Source of the DNA: Deltaproteobacteria bacterium
GTDB lineage: Bacteria > Desulfobacterota > SM23-61
Assembly (NCBI GenBank): GCA_016875165.1
Contig: VGSF01000054.1
Location: 1-32,544, forward strand
DNA: 32,544 nucleotides
Direction: 5' to 3'
Made by a program: the position numbers and the translations under genes. Of the stretch, positions 17,130 through 25,287 are shown one piece after another. The notes beneath the pieces were generated by a model. It saw nothing but the letters and a program-made list of their open reading frames with translations, had not been told where the DNA came from and made no database searches. Numbering within the stretch: the stretch's first letter is position 1; every line of letters begins with the position of its first letter.

Positions 17130-18178
17130 ATGGCAGAGATAAAGAGAATTGGGGTGATCGGTGCGGGCCTTATGGGGAGTGGCATAGCCCAGGTGGCGGC
17201 GCAGGCGGGATTCAATGTAGTCATGAGAGACGTGGAGGATAAATTTCTCGAGCGCGGTTTTAGCTCCATTAAAAAAAGTTTAAACCTCCGAGGTTCTTGC
17301 AAATCTCAAAATCTGTTGCTCAATCGTCATTCCGGGCAAGCGAAGCGCAACCCGGAATCCAGGTTTTCAGGCTGCCCTGGATTCCCGCTGAAGTTTACCC
17401 TCGCGAAAGCGGGAGCGGGAATGACGGTGTTTAGGACTTTTGCAAGAGCCTCCTCCTTTTGGAAAAAGGGAAGATAACCCGGGCGCAAATAGAAGCGGCC
17501 TTGGGGAAAATCAAAGGAACCCTCTCTTTGGAGGAGGCTGGAAGAGATGCTGATATTATTATCGAAGCCGCTCCGGAAAACCTGGAATTGAAGAAGAAGC
17601 TATTTAAAGAGTTGGATGAAATATGTCCGCCTTCAAGCATCTTGGCGACCAATACCTCTTCCTTTAGTATCACCGAGATTTCCACCGCCACCCGCAGACC
17701 TGATAAGGTCATCGGGATGCATTTCGCCAGCCCCGTCCCGGAGATGCGGCGAGTTGAAACCATTCGCGGCCTCGAAACCTCTGATGCTACGGCCGAAATT
17801 GTGGAGTAGCTCTCCCAGAAGTTGGGCAAGGAGATTTTTAACGCTAAAGATTTTCCGGGGTTTTGTGTCAACCGGTTGTTTCCCCTCTTTATCAATGAGG
17901 CTTTCTATGTCCTCATGGAAAGGGTAAACACAGGAGAGGACATCGATAAGGGGACTTGCCTGAATTTACGGCATCCCATGGGCCCCCTGGAATTGGCCGA
18001 CTTCGTGGGATTGGACACCATATTATCCATCTTGGAGTATTTACATCGGGAAATAGGCGACCGATATCGGCCCTGCCCTTTACTGAAAAAACTAGTCCTT
18101 GGAGGACATTTGGGAATCAAAACCGGCAAGGGTATTTATGATTATACGGCAAGCGTGAAAAAAGGCCGGGTATTATGA
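17130..18178 (+). pseudogene. 3-hydroxyacyl-CoA dehydrogenase split by an insertion and a nonsense codon
   Basis: Begins [20 protein letters not shown], the NAD-binding Rossmann start of 3-hydroxyacyl-CoA dehydrogenase. After SSIKKSLNL the frame is broken by a 163-bp inverted-repeat element (17290-17452) with a duplicated CTCC. Coding resumes in another frame with [48 protein letters not shown] and GMHFASPVPEM. A TAG at 17807-17809 interrupts AEIVE/LSQKLGKE. The same frame then runs through FCVNRLFPLFINEAF, HPMGPLELADFVGLDT and GIKTGKGIYDY to 18178. Without the two lesions it would be a normal enzyme of about 290 residues. The enzyme would oxidise 3-hydroxyacyl-CoA with NAD+; the SDR at 3015-3773 could substitute. 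Confidence 0.92.
17290..17452. mobile_element. Small non-coding inverted-repeat (MITE-like) element inside a gene
   Basis: Left end GAGGTTCTTGCAAATCTC and right end, read in reverse complement, GAGGCTCTTGCAAAAGTC match at 15 of 18 positions. CTCC flanks both sides (17286-17289 and 17453-17456), a probable target-site duplication. The interior contains inverted GTCATTCC...GGAATGAC arms and no coding frame of its own. Removing the element and one CTCC restores the host reading frame ([12 protein letters not shown]). Confidence 0.85.
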
Positions 18179-18231
18179 AGGACGCAGAGGATTTTAAAGA
18201 TGGTGCTGAAAAACATCTGGGGGGTGATCTT

Positions 18232-19746
18232 ATGAATTTGGCCGCCATTTCTTTGGAATACCAAGCCATTCGCCGGCCAGATAAAACTGCGGTCGTATTC
18301 GGGGAGAAGGGGTATTCTTATTCTCTTCTGAATGCCGAGGCCAACAAGGTGGCCAATGCGTTTGTGTCCCTAGGGGTTGAGAAAGGGGACCGGGTTTCAA
18401 TGTGGCTCCCCAACTGCCTCGAATTCATCACTTCTTTTTATGGCATCCTGAAGGTGGGCGGGGTGGTTGTCCCAATGAACATTCTCTTCAAGGCCAGAGA
18501 GATTGAATACCTCCTGTCTAACTCGGAAGCGAAGGTTCTTATCACAATGGCCCCATGTTTAGAGACAGTGAGGCAAGTGAGGAATAAACTGCCCGCTTTG
18601 GAAAAAGTCATTGCCGTAGGTTTGGAGGACCACGCGGCCGATGCTCTCTCTTTTGAAAAATGGATCGGCCTATTTTCAGAAAATTTCTTCAGCATCGATC
18701 TTAGCCTCGATGATACCGCCACCATTCTTTACACCTCTGGCACCACCGGAAACCCCAAAGGAGCCATGCTGACCCATCGCAATCTGTATATGAATGCCGA
18801 ATATTACGCCGAGGGTCTGGGGGCCAATGAAAATTGGGTGGGAATCTGCCTGCTTCCCCTATCCCATCTGCTTTCCCTGGCTGCAGGCCAATTCGTGCTT
18901 TTTGGCCGGGGCGCTACCCTGCATGTAATGGAGCGATTTGTGGCCGAGCAGGCGGCGATGATCATCGCCCGGCACAAGATTAATTATACCTTTGCAGTGC
19001 CTACAGTTTATGCCACGTTCTTGAACTTGTCTGATGAGCCGCAGTATGACCTTAGCTCTCTGGATGTCTGTATCACCACCGGGAGCATGACGCCTTTGGA
19101 TTTAAGGAAGAGATTTGAAGAAAAGTATAATTGCACAACCATTCAGGCCTATGGCCAGGTGGAGAGTTCACCGGTCATAACCATGGATCGATTGGATTTG
19201 CCGAGAAAGTTCAAGAGTGTTGGCTATCCATTGCCGCAGATAGAAGTGAAAATTGTAGATGACGACGATCATACTCTCCCCCCCAATACCCATGGAGAGA
19301 TATGCTGCCGGGGTCATTGCGTAATGAAGGGATACTGGAAGAACCCGGAAGGGACCGCCGAAGCCATAAAAGATGGTTGGTTGCACACCGGAGATATCGG
19401 GGTGATCGACGAGGAGGGGTACGTTTACATCTTTGACCGCAAGAAAGACATGATTATATGCGGGGGCTACAATATCTATCCTGTCGAAATAGAGAATTTG
19501 CTCTATGAAAATCCCAAAGTGCTGGAAGCATCAGTGGTGGCTGTTCCCGATGAGAGGCTGGGAGAAATTCCCAAGGCCTACATTGTTCTGAAGCCCTGTG
19601 AGACCGCCAGCGAGCAAGAAATTATGGATTATGTAAAGGATAAGTTAGCGGCTTACAAGAAGCTGCGGGCCGTGGAATTCTTAAAGGCCTTGCCCAAAGG
19701 TCCAACGGGGAAGATCCTGCGCAGGGCTCTTCGGGAGAAGGCTTGA
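18232..19746 (+). CDS. AMP-forming fatty-acid-type acyl-CoA ligase
   Basis: An adenylate-forming ligase of about 504 residues: P-loop YTSGTTGNPKGAML, adenylate motif YGQVESSP, GEICCRGHCVMKGYWKNPEG near residue 360 (mature numbering), hinge DRKKDMIICGGYNIYPVEIE and the C-terminal catalytic motif PKGPTGKILRRALREK. It resembles long-chain-fatty-acid- or aryloxy-type CoA ligases, and its overall plan is that of the broken ligase at 2382-2924. The start at 18232 has GGGGGTG seven bases upstream. An earlier ATG at 18175 overlaps the preceding stop as ATGA and would add 19 residues. Apparently intact, so it can take over activation in this cluster. Confidence 0.87.
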   Translation: MNLAAISLEYQAIRRPDKTAVVFGEKGYSYSLLNAEANKVANAFVSLGVEKGDRVSMWLPNCLEFITSFYGILKVGGVVVPMNILFKAREIEYLLSNSEAKVLITMAPCLETVRQVRNKLPALEKVIAVGLEDHAADALSFEKWIGLFSENFFSIDLSLDDTATILYTSGTTGNPKGAMLTHRNLYMNAEYYAEGLGANENWVGICLLPLSHLLSLAAGQFVLFGRGATLHVMERFVAEQAAMIIARHKINYTFAVPTVYATFLNLSDEPQYDLSSLDVCITTGSMTPLDLRKRFEEKYNCTTIQAYGQVESSPVITMDRLDLPRKFKSVGYPLPQIEVKIVDDDDHTLPPNTHGEICCRGHCVMKGYWKNPEGTAEAIKDGWLHTGDIGVIDEEGYVYIFDRKKDMIICGGYNIYPVEIENLLYENPKVLEASVVAVPDERLGEIPKAYIVLKPCETASEQEIMDYVKDKLAAYKKLRAVEFLKALPKGPTGKILRRALREKA

Positions 19747-20026
19747 CTTTCTAAAAAGATGGGGTTCCGGTCAATTAAAAAATGAAGCAGATCAACGATC
19801 TTTGAAGGCCTGCTTGAAATTTCCTCTGTGCTGCTGGCGCCGATTTAATGGGCGGTCGATCCTCAGCATGGAAAATCTTTTTGCCCCGCCCTTTATAACT
19901 TCCTCGAGCTAAAATAAAGATTGCTTCGCTTTGCGCGCAATGACAGAATAAATAATAGTGCTATCATGCGAGGATTCTGCTTCGGCAAGAGATTAGGCTA
20001 TCTCTAATGCAGACCTTTAAAATATC
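19747..20026. other. Intergenic region before der, with a small REP-like palindrome
   Basis: No gene is seen. At 19920-19944 an imperfect inverted repeat (ATTGCTTCGC...GCGCGCAAT) resembles repetitive extragenic palindromes that read 'gattgcttcg...gcaatgac' in many genomes. It marks the boundary between the catabolic block and der. No clear promoter pair was found for der, whose ATG also lacks a strong ribosome site. Confidence 0.4.
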
Positions 20027-21352
20027 ATGAAACCAATAATCGCCATCGTAGGCCGGCCTAACGTCGGGAAATCAACCCTTTTTAACCGCCTGGCTAAAAA
20101 GCGCAAGGCCATCGTCGAAGATGAACCCGGGGTGACCCGCGACCGTAACTATGCCGAGGCCCTTTATGAAGATCGCCCTTTTATCCTGATCGATACAGGC
20201 GGTTTTGAACCCGCGGCCAAAGCGCCCATCCTCAGACAGGTCCGGGAGCAAGCAGAAGCGGCCATTCAAGAAGCCGACCTCGTCCTTTTTCTAATGGACG
20301 GGAAAGGAGGATTGAATCCCGCGGACATTGAGGTTGCCCATTACTTAAGGACAGTAGCCAAACCCGTCTTCTACGTGGTCAACAAGATCGATGGAGAGCG
20401 GCATGAGGAGAACGTTATAGATTTTTATCAACTGGGAGTTCCCACGCTGTATTCCATCTCAGCCGAGCATGGCCGGGGCGTAAGCGATTTGATGGACGGG
20501 GTTTTTAAGGCGCTTCCTCCCGCCCCTCTGCAAGAGGAAAGAGAGGAAGGAGAAACCCGGGTTGCTATTGTGGGCCGGCCCAACGTCGGGAAATCTTCCC
20601 TCCTGAATAGACTCATCGGGCGCCCCCGCGCCGTCGTTGATTCTACGCCAGGCACGACCCGGGATGCGATCGACACCCCATTCAGGCGCGAGGGCCGAAA
20701 GTACGTCTTTATAGACACTGCCGGAATCCGGCGTAAAAGCAAGGTATCCGAACGATTGGAAAAGTACATGACAATAAGGGCCCTGAGGAGTCTGGAACGC
20801 TGCGACGTGGCCCTGATCCTCCTGGATGGCTACGAGGGGCTTACCGATCAAGATGCCCGCATCGCTGAATTTGCCGAGGAGAATGGCCGGGCTTTGATTC
20901 TCGTGGTTAACAAATGGGATTTGGTAGGAAAAGACACTTCTACTCTGGAACAATATAAAAAGAGAATCCGCAAAGAGATCAAGACCCTTGATTATGCACC
21001 CATCCTTTCCATATCTGCCCTGACCGGCCAGCGCGTATCCAAAATCTTCGCAGCCGTTGACGATGTGATCGCCTTGCACCGCAAGCGCATTCCCACAGCC
21101 GAACTGAACAAATGGCTCAAAGAAACAGTTCTAAACCACCCCCCTCCGCTTTTGGGCAGCCGCACTGTGAAGATTTATTATATTTCCCAGGTGGATGTGG
21201 CCCCGCCAACTTTCACTCTTTTTACCAATGAACCCCGGGGCATAACCGAACATTATCAGCGGTATCTAACTCGCCAGTTGCGGGAAAGGTACGGGTTTGC
21301 CGGAACCCCCATCAGGTTGTTGTTGCGCCAGCGGAGAAAAGAGGAAAAATAG
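20027..21352 (+). CDS. der: Ribosome-assembly GTPase Der (EngA)
   Basis: A 441-residue protein with the diagnostic tandem GTPase architecture. G-domain 1 has GRPNVGKST (residue 8), DTGG and NKID; G-domain 2 has GRPNVGKSS (near 185), DTAGIRRKSKV and NKWD. A C-terminal KH-like domain ends in PIRLLLRQRRKEE. Der binds the 50S subunit and is needed for its maturation in the cytosol. Length and motif spacing are standard. This is a housekeeping gene between accessory blocks and is likely essential. A new promoter starts 8 bases after its stop. Confidence 0.98.
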   Translation: MKPIIAIVGRPNVGKSTLFNRLAKKRKAIVEDEPGVTRDRNYAEALYEDRPFILIDTGGFEPAAKAPILRQVREQAEAAIQEADLVLFLMDGKGGLNPADIEVAHYLRTVAKPVFYVVNKIDGERHEENVIDFYQLGVPTLYSISAEHGRGVSDLMDGVFKALPPAPLQEEREEGETRVAIVGRPNVGKSSLLNRLIGRPRAVVDSTPGTTRDAIDTPFRREGRKYVFIDTAGIRRKSKVSERLEKYMTIRALRSLERCDVALILLDGYEGLTDQDARIAEFAEENGRALILVVNKWDLVGKDTSTLEQYKKRIRKEIKTLDYAPILSISALTGQRVSKIFAAVDDVIALHRKRIPTAELNKWLKETVLNHPPPLLGSRTVKIYYISQVDVAPPTFTLFTNEPRGITEHYQRYLTRQLRERYGFAGTPIRLLLRQRRKEEK

Positions 21353-21360
21353 AAAAATAG

Positions 21361-21389
21361 TTGACACCGTCCCTGAAGGAGAATATATT
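21361..21389 (+). promoter_or_regulatory. Sigma70 promoter of the envelope gene cluster
   Basis: TTGACA (21361-21366), 17-base spacer, TATATT (21384-21389). Expected start point about 21396 gives a leader of about 35 bases before the ATG at 21431. Confidence 0.7.
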
Positions 21390-21430
21390 TCCGCTAAAAT
21401 CATTTAAAACCGGATCATTGGGGTGCGGAG

Positions 21431-22351
21431 ATGAAGAGGACATGGCTTAGCAAGGTCGGGCTCCTTAGTTTGCTCTGGATTGTTTTGGTATCTCCATCCT
21501 GGGCCGGGCAGGTGGTTACGAAAGATGCCAGGTTGTGGGCCAAAAAGGCCTTGGCCGAGGAAAAAGCACTTCCCACCCTGACTGCCCCGAATACCCTCGC
21601 TGTCCTATATTTCCAAAATAAAACCGGCCAATCAGGCTTAGACCCCCTGCAGAAAGGCTTAACCCTTATGTTGATCACGGATCTTTCTGCGGTAAAAGGC
21701 CTGCAGATCTTGGAAAGGGTTAAGCTTCAGGCTCTGGTAGAGGAAATGGGGCTGGGAGCCTCTGGATTGGTGGAAGCCGGCACAGCTCCCCGGGTAGGAA
21801 AATTATTGGGAGCTCAATGGTTAGTAGGCGGGGATATACTGGAAGGCAAGTTAGAACAACTTAAGATTGAAGCCAATACTCTGGATGTGCCTACTTCTAA
21901 AATGCTCGGGCCTTCTCTAACGGAGGGCAAGTTAACCGAATTGTTTCGCCTGGAAAAAGAGCTTCTTTTTGAGATCATTAAACTGCTAAAAATCGATGTC
22001 AATCCCGAAGAAGAGAGAGCCTTAAAAAAACTTTGTACGACTAACCTCCGCGCCCTTACAGATCTTTTTAGGGGAGTGGAAGCGAGCGACCGCGGGAATT
22101 ATGAAAAGGCGGCTGAATATTACGAAAAGGCCTTAAAGGAAGACCCGAACATTTGCATAGCCAAAGGCGCTCTGGATCAATTAAAAGACCTCGGCCTCAT
22201 TAAGGCGCCCAAAAGAAGCCGGGAAATGTTACGATCCTTACGGGAACGCACTTCGCTAACCGATCAATTATCTCCGGAAGATGCCACAAAAAGAGAAAGA
22301 ACACTGAAAGACGTTCCAGCCACGGTACAGATTGATTTGTTTTTCCCATGA
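21431..22351 (+). CDS. Secreted CsgG/FlgO-like protein with a TPR
   Basis: A 306-residue exported protein. A signal peptide (MKRTWLSKVG, hydrophobic run, cleavage near PSWAG) is followed by a CsgG-like region at about 50-170: LAVLYFQNKTGQ, a long helix, ILERVKLQALVEEMGLGASG and KLLGAQWLVGGDI. A TPR-type helix pair follows at about 205-250 (GNYEKAAEYYEKALKEDPN). There is no lipobox, so it would be periplasmic, unlike the lipoprotein CsgG. The ERxxLxxLxEExxLGxSGLV block is shared with the products at 24792-25283 and 25288-27240, which are paralogues. CsgG-family proteins build outer-membrane pores or assembly platforms; here only the fold is claimed. It is followed after 17 bases by a CARDB protein. 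Confidence 0.78.
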   Translation: MKRTWLSKVGLLSLLWIVLVSPSWAGQVVTKDARLWAKKALAEEKALPTLTAPNTLAVLYFQNKTGQSGLDPLQKGLTLMLITDLSAVKGLQILERVKLQALVEEMGLGASGLVEAGTAPRVGKLLGAQWLVGGDILEGKLEQLKIEANTLDVPTSKMLGPSLTEGKLTELFRLEKELLFEIIKLLKIDVNPEEERALKKLCTTNLRALTDLFRGVEASDRGNYEKAAEYYEKALKEDPNICIAKGALDQLKDLGLIKAPKRSREMLRSLRERTSLTDQLSPEDATKRERTLKDVPATVQIDLFFP

Positions 22352-22368
22352 TCATAAAGAGGACTGCT

Positions 22369-23118
22369 ATGAAAAGGTTATTATTCATGGTAGGGGTTCT
22401 GGCCTTGCTGGCCATCAACATTTATTGTGGGGGTAATTCCTCTACGAATCCATGGGGCATAACCACGGTGAGGATCAATCTGGGAGAAACAAGAACGGCC
22501 TCTCCAGAACAGGGAGGAATCCTGAAGCAAACTTCCGTCGTACCGTCCAATGTGGCGGCTATCCGCTTTACCATCAGCGCCCCTGATATGGTTACGATTC
22601 AAAAAGTGGTGACCGTGGCCGGAAGGACAACTATTATCGAGACCTTTGAAGTTCCCAGCGGGTTGAACAGGCTTTTTGTGGTGGAAGCGCTTGATGAGTC
22701 GGGAAATATCCTATACAGGGGAGAAACCATAGTAAACCTGGACGGCAGACTTGTCACACTTAGGATCGTTCTGGAAGCTACCCAAGTGGAAGCTCCCATA
22801 GACCTTTATATCAGCAACGTAGTCAATAACGAAATCGACTTAAGTTTTGAGGTCAACAACAGCGGAAATGTTGCGGCCAATAACGTTTTGGTTTTTATTA
22901 TTTTAGGTGGTGCCGAATCCCAAACTTGTCAAAGCTTCTCGCTTACTGTACCTGCGGGCGGTTCCGTCTCTCGAACTCTCTATTCAATTTATGCTTCTTA
23001 TTATAAGATCATAGTTGACCCGCTCAACACGATCTCCGAAACGAACGAAGAAAATAATGTCGAATGCAATTGGGCCGAGGAGGTATGCTCCGCTCCCCCG
23101 CCCACTAATTGCCCGTGA
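22369..23118 (+). CDS. Putative lipoprotein with a CARDB domain
   Basis: About 249 residues from the ATG at 22369 (AGAGGAC upstream; an earlier ATG at 22348 adds seven residues). The N-terminus has lysine/arginine, a hydrophobic run and a cysteine (AINIYCGGN). The residue before the cysteine is Tyr, so lipidation is plausible but not textbook. The middle (about 30-140) is an immunoglobulin-like beta region of unknown family. The C-terminal part (about 145-235) is a CARDB domain: DLYISNVVNNEIDLSFEV, NNSGNVAANNV and the closing ISETNEENN. CARDB domains mediate extracellular or cell-surface adhesion. Close linkage with the CsgG-like gene suggests surface display or an assembly cargo. Two closely spaced C-terminal cysteines (Cys pair in VECNWAEEVC) might form a disulfide. 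Confidence 0.72.
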   Translation: MKRLLFMVGVLALLAINIYCGGNSSTNPWGITTVRINLGETRTASPEQGGILKQTSVVPSNVAAIRFTISAPDMVTIQKVVTVAGRTTIIETFEVPSGLNRLFVVEALDESGNILYRGETIVNLDGRLVTLRIVLEATQVEAPIDLYISNVVNNEIDLSFEVNNSGNVAANNVLVFIILGGAESQTCQSFSLTVPAGGSVSRTLYSIYASYYKIIVDPLNTISETNEENNVECNWAEEVCSAPPPTNCP

Positions 23119-23198
23119 TGGCGGGATAGGTAAAGGGAGTTGGAGTTTGAGATCGCAGAGCAATCTTCTTTATCAGAATTTTAAAGGGTCCGAAAGGG

Positions 23199-23377
23199 TG
23201 ATGAATTCGTAAAAAGTCTGAAAATGCGTCTTTCTGTCATTCCGGCCCCGATTTTCATCGGGATAAACTCCAGCCGGAATCCAGTTCTTTCAAATAGTTA
23301 TAATTCTCTGGACTCCGGTTTTCACCTGTCTGCCAGGCACAGGCAGGCCGGAGTTACGACTTTTTACGAGATCATCA
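23199..23377. mobile_element. Small inverted-repeat (MITE-like) element upstream of the barrel gene
   Basis: Ends TGATGAATTCGTAAAAAGTC (left) and GACTTTTTACGAGATCATCA (right) are inverted copies matching at 18 of 20 bases. AAGGG lies directly outside both ends (23194-23198 and 23378-23382), a probable target duplication. The interior carries GTCATTCCGG/CCGGAATCCAG arms like the element at 17290-17452. It contains no gene of its own; a spurious frame runs from it into the barrel gene. Confidence 0.82.
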
Positions 23378-23391
23378 AAGGGTGGATCGTC

Positions 23392-24522
23392 ATGAAAAAA
23401 CTCAAGTGGTTGTTGCCGCTGGTCATGGTCTCCTTAGTTGCCGGGATAAGTTCAGCGGCCGATTTCCAGGTGCAAACGGGTTTTCAGTTTGACCGGTGGG
23501 ATGATACCACCAAAGCCAAAGGAAGCCAGGTTTATATTCCCTTCCGACTTGAGGCCCAATTCCAGCAGTTCTCTTTCAGTGTGCTCGCCGGATATGCCTA
23601 CACGTACTATGACCCATCTGCCGGAGAAAGCCGATCTTTGAACCATGCTCTCGACACCAAATTGAATTTTTCTTACGAAATTTTAGAAAAGCTGCCGGTT
23701 GATGTCCTTATCGGGCTGGATTTCAATCTACCAACGGGCAAGACCGCTCTCAGCCAGAAGGAATTATCCCTGATCATGGATGCGGAACTCGTCTCCATCA
23801 ACCGGTTTGGCGAAGGATTGAATATCAATCCCACTCTGACGGTAGCCAAAGAATTGGGGAATTGGGTGGCTGGTATCGGCATCGGATACATATGGCGGGG
23901 GAAATATGATTACAGCACGAATATGAAGGAATATGACCCAGGGGATATTTTTAATTTTAATGCGGAAATCCGCTATGACTTTTCCGGTTACTGGAAGGCT
24001 CGGCTCTTTGGCAATTACACGTGGTACGAAAAAGATCAGGTGCTTTACACCGACCACTATAAAGAAGGCGATTTTTTCCTGGTCGGCTTAGGGGTCTATT
24101 ACAGCCCCCAGAAGTGGGATGCCGGCTTTACCCTGCGAAACATTATAAGGATGAAAAGTAAATTTCAGGCGCTCCCGTCCGGGGTCCTGGCCAGTGAAGA
24201 AAAAAACAGCCATGGGAATGAATGGATCGCGGATCTTGGGTTGCGATATTTTTTGAGCGAGAGGACTACCTTAAAATCCTATCTCCAGGGGCTTCTAATT
24301 CAGGCAAATGATTACCCTGCGGATTCCAGCCGTTATGTAGGAAAAAGAGCAAAGCTTTCTCTGGGGCTTTGCGCTTCCAGAACATTCAATCCTCATCTGG
24401 AAGCAGAGCTTTTGCTTAAAGGCTTCGTCATGCATGATGATGAAGCCCGGTTTCCCGAGTATCGGAGCGCCCGCACTTACCGGGGGTTTTCCGTGGGGGC
24501 CCAACTGACCGGCAGGTTCTAA
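23392..24522 (+). CDS. Outer-membrane beta-barrel-like protein
   Basis: About 376 residues from the ATG at 23392. The longer frame upstream is only the inverted-repeat element. The signal peptide is MKKLKWLLPLVMVSLVAG with cleavage after ISSAA. The rest is a series of alternating polar/aromatic beta strands (DFQVQTGFQFDRWD, FSFSVLAGYAYTYY, WKARLFGNYTWYEK, YRGFSVGAQLTGRF) and ends in phenylalanine, as needed for BAM-dependent barrel insertion. No family is recognised; a porin or channel partner is possible. The ribosome site (GGGTGG) lies at the outer edge of the inserted element's right flank, so expression may have been altered by insertion. It lies in the same direction as the CsgG-like and CARDB genes. 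Confidence 0.72.
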   Translation: MKKLKWLLPLVMVSLVAGISSAADFQVQTGFQFDRWDDTTKAKGSQVYIPFRLEAQFQQFSFSVLAGYAYTYYDPSAGESRSLNHALDTKLNFSYEILEKLPVDVLIGLDFNLPTGKTALSQKELSLIMDAELVSINRFGEGLNINPTLTVAKELGNWVAGIGIGYIWRGKYDYSTNMKEYDPGDIFNFNAEIRYDFSGYWKARLFGNYTWYEKDQVLYTDHYKEGDFFLVGLGVYYSPQKWDAGFTLRNIIRMKSKFQALPSGVLASEEKNSHGNEWIADLGLRYFLSERTTLKSYLQGLLIQANDYPADSSRYVGKRAKLSLGLCASRTFNPHLEAELLLKGFVMHDDEARFPEYRSARTYRGFSVGAQLTGRF

Positions 24523-24791
24523 ACTGTGCTGCAATTCAGAAGCGGGAGACCCAGGCCGGAGGGCATTCTCTCGGAATCATAAGGCAGCGGTCCTTCCTTG
24601 GATCGAGGCGGGGTGAAAACAAATATTTCCGCTGTCCTTCGAATCCGCCGTTCCTTTGCGGAAACTCGCGAGAGTGCCTTGAATAACTTCATCTCCCGCC
24701 GATGCTTCCTCGTTCATGCCCTCCTGCCTGGGTTGGGACACAGTCTCCCAAGGAGAGAGAGAGTTTTCGGATGGAAACTAACCGGCGGCGA
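24523..24791. other. Intergenic region with a solo repeat end
   Basis: About 270 bases between convergent genes. No coding region is supported. At 24763-24781 GTTTTCGGATGGAAACTAA resembles the right terminal repeat of the element at 28671-28837 (GTTTCCGGATGGGAACTAA, two mismatches), so it is probably a decayed copy. Confidence 0.5.
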
Positions 24792-25283
24792 TCAAAGCTC
24801 CTCAGCTGCTTTTTTGGCCGTATCCAGTAAGGCCGGTAAATCCGTAGCCGACGCGGTTTTTTTAACGGCCTTTAAAACCTTTCCGCTCTCCACCTCCAGC
24901 AGGCGCAAATCGAGGCGCATCTGATCTCCGATGATTTGATACCCGCCAAAGATCATGCGGCGCGCTCCCATTAACCTGCCCAGCTTTAATCGAGTCTCCT
25001 CATCTACCAGAGAGGTCGTTCCCAGACGAAGTTCTCCGAGAGTTAGGATTAAACGCTCTCTTTCAACGACCACGTAATCTCCCTTTTTTTGGAGGGTTTC
25101 GATAATCTGCATCGAAAGAAGCTCTCCCAGCGGCGGCCGGGGAATGGCCGAGGGAGTCAGGTCATCTAAATCCCACACGGCAACCGTTATCCCTTTTTCA
25201 TGCACGGGGGTTTTAGCAGCGCAGGCCATGAAAAAAACAGCTACGCTTAGAAGAATCCCGCATAGAGCTTTTCTTAAGAGCAT
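24792..25283 (-). CDS. CsgG/FlgO-like lipoprotein
   Basis: A 163-residue exported protein with a clear lipoprotein signal (hydrophobic run then FFMACAA, lipidated Cys21). The mature part is a compact CsgG-like fold: VAVWDLDDLTPSA, LGELLSMQIIETLQKK, VVERERLILTLGELRLGTTS and LMGARRMIFGGYQIIG, ending with beta strands RLDLRLLEVESGKVL. The ERxxLxxxLxELxLGxxSLV block is shared with the two other CsgG-like proteins in the window. It is at the end of a three-gene operon, four bases after the 650-residue fusion protein, with GAGGTGA before its ATG. It is probably an outer-membrane-anchored partner of that protein. CsgG proper is about 277 residues, so this is a minimal version. Confidence 0.78.
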   Translation of the reverse strand: MLLRKALCGILLSVAVFFMACAAKTPVHEKGITVAVWDLDDLTPSAIPRPPLGELLSMQIIETLQKKGDYVVVERERLILTLGELRLGTTSLVDEETRLKLGRLMGARRMIFGGYQIIGDQMRLDLRLLEVESGKVLKAVKKTASATDLPALLDTAKKAAEEL

Positions 25284-25287
25284 GCCT

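Noticed and set aside
23224..23391. 56-residue extension of the barrel protein
   Set aside because: It is the translated inverted-repeat element; a normal signal peptide begins at 23392.
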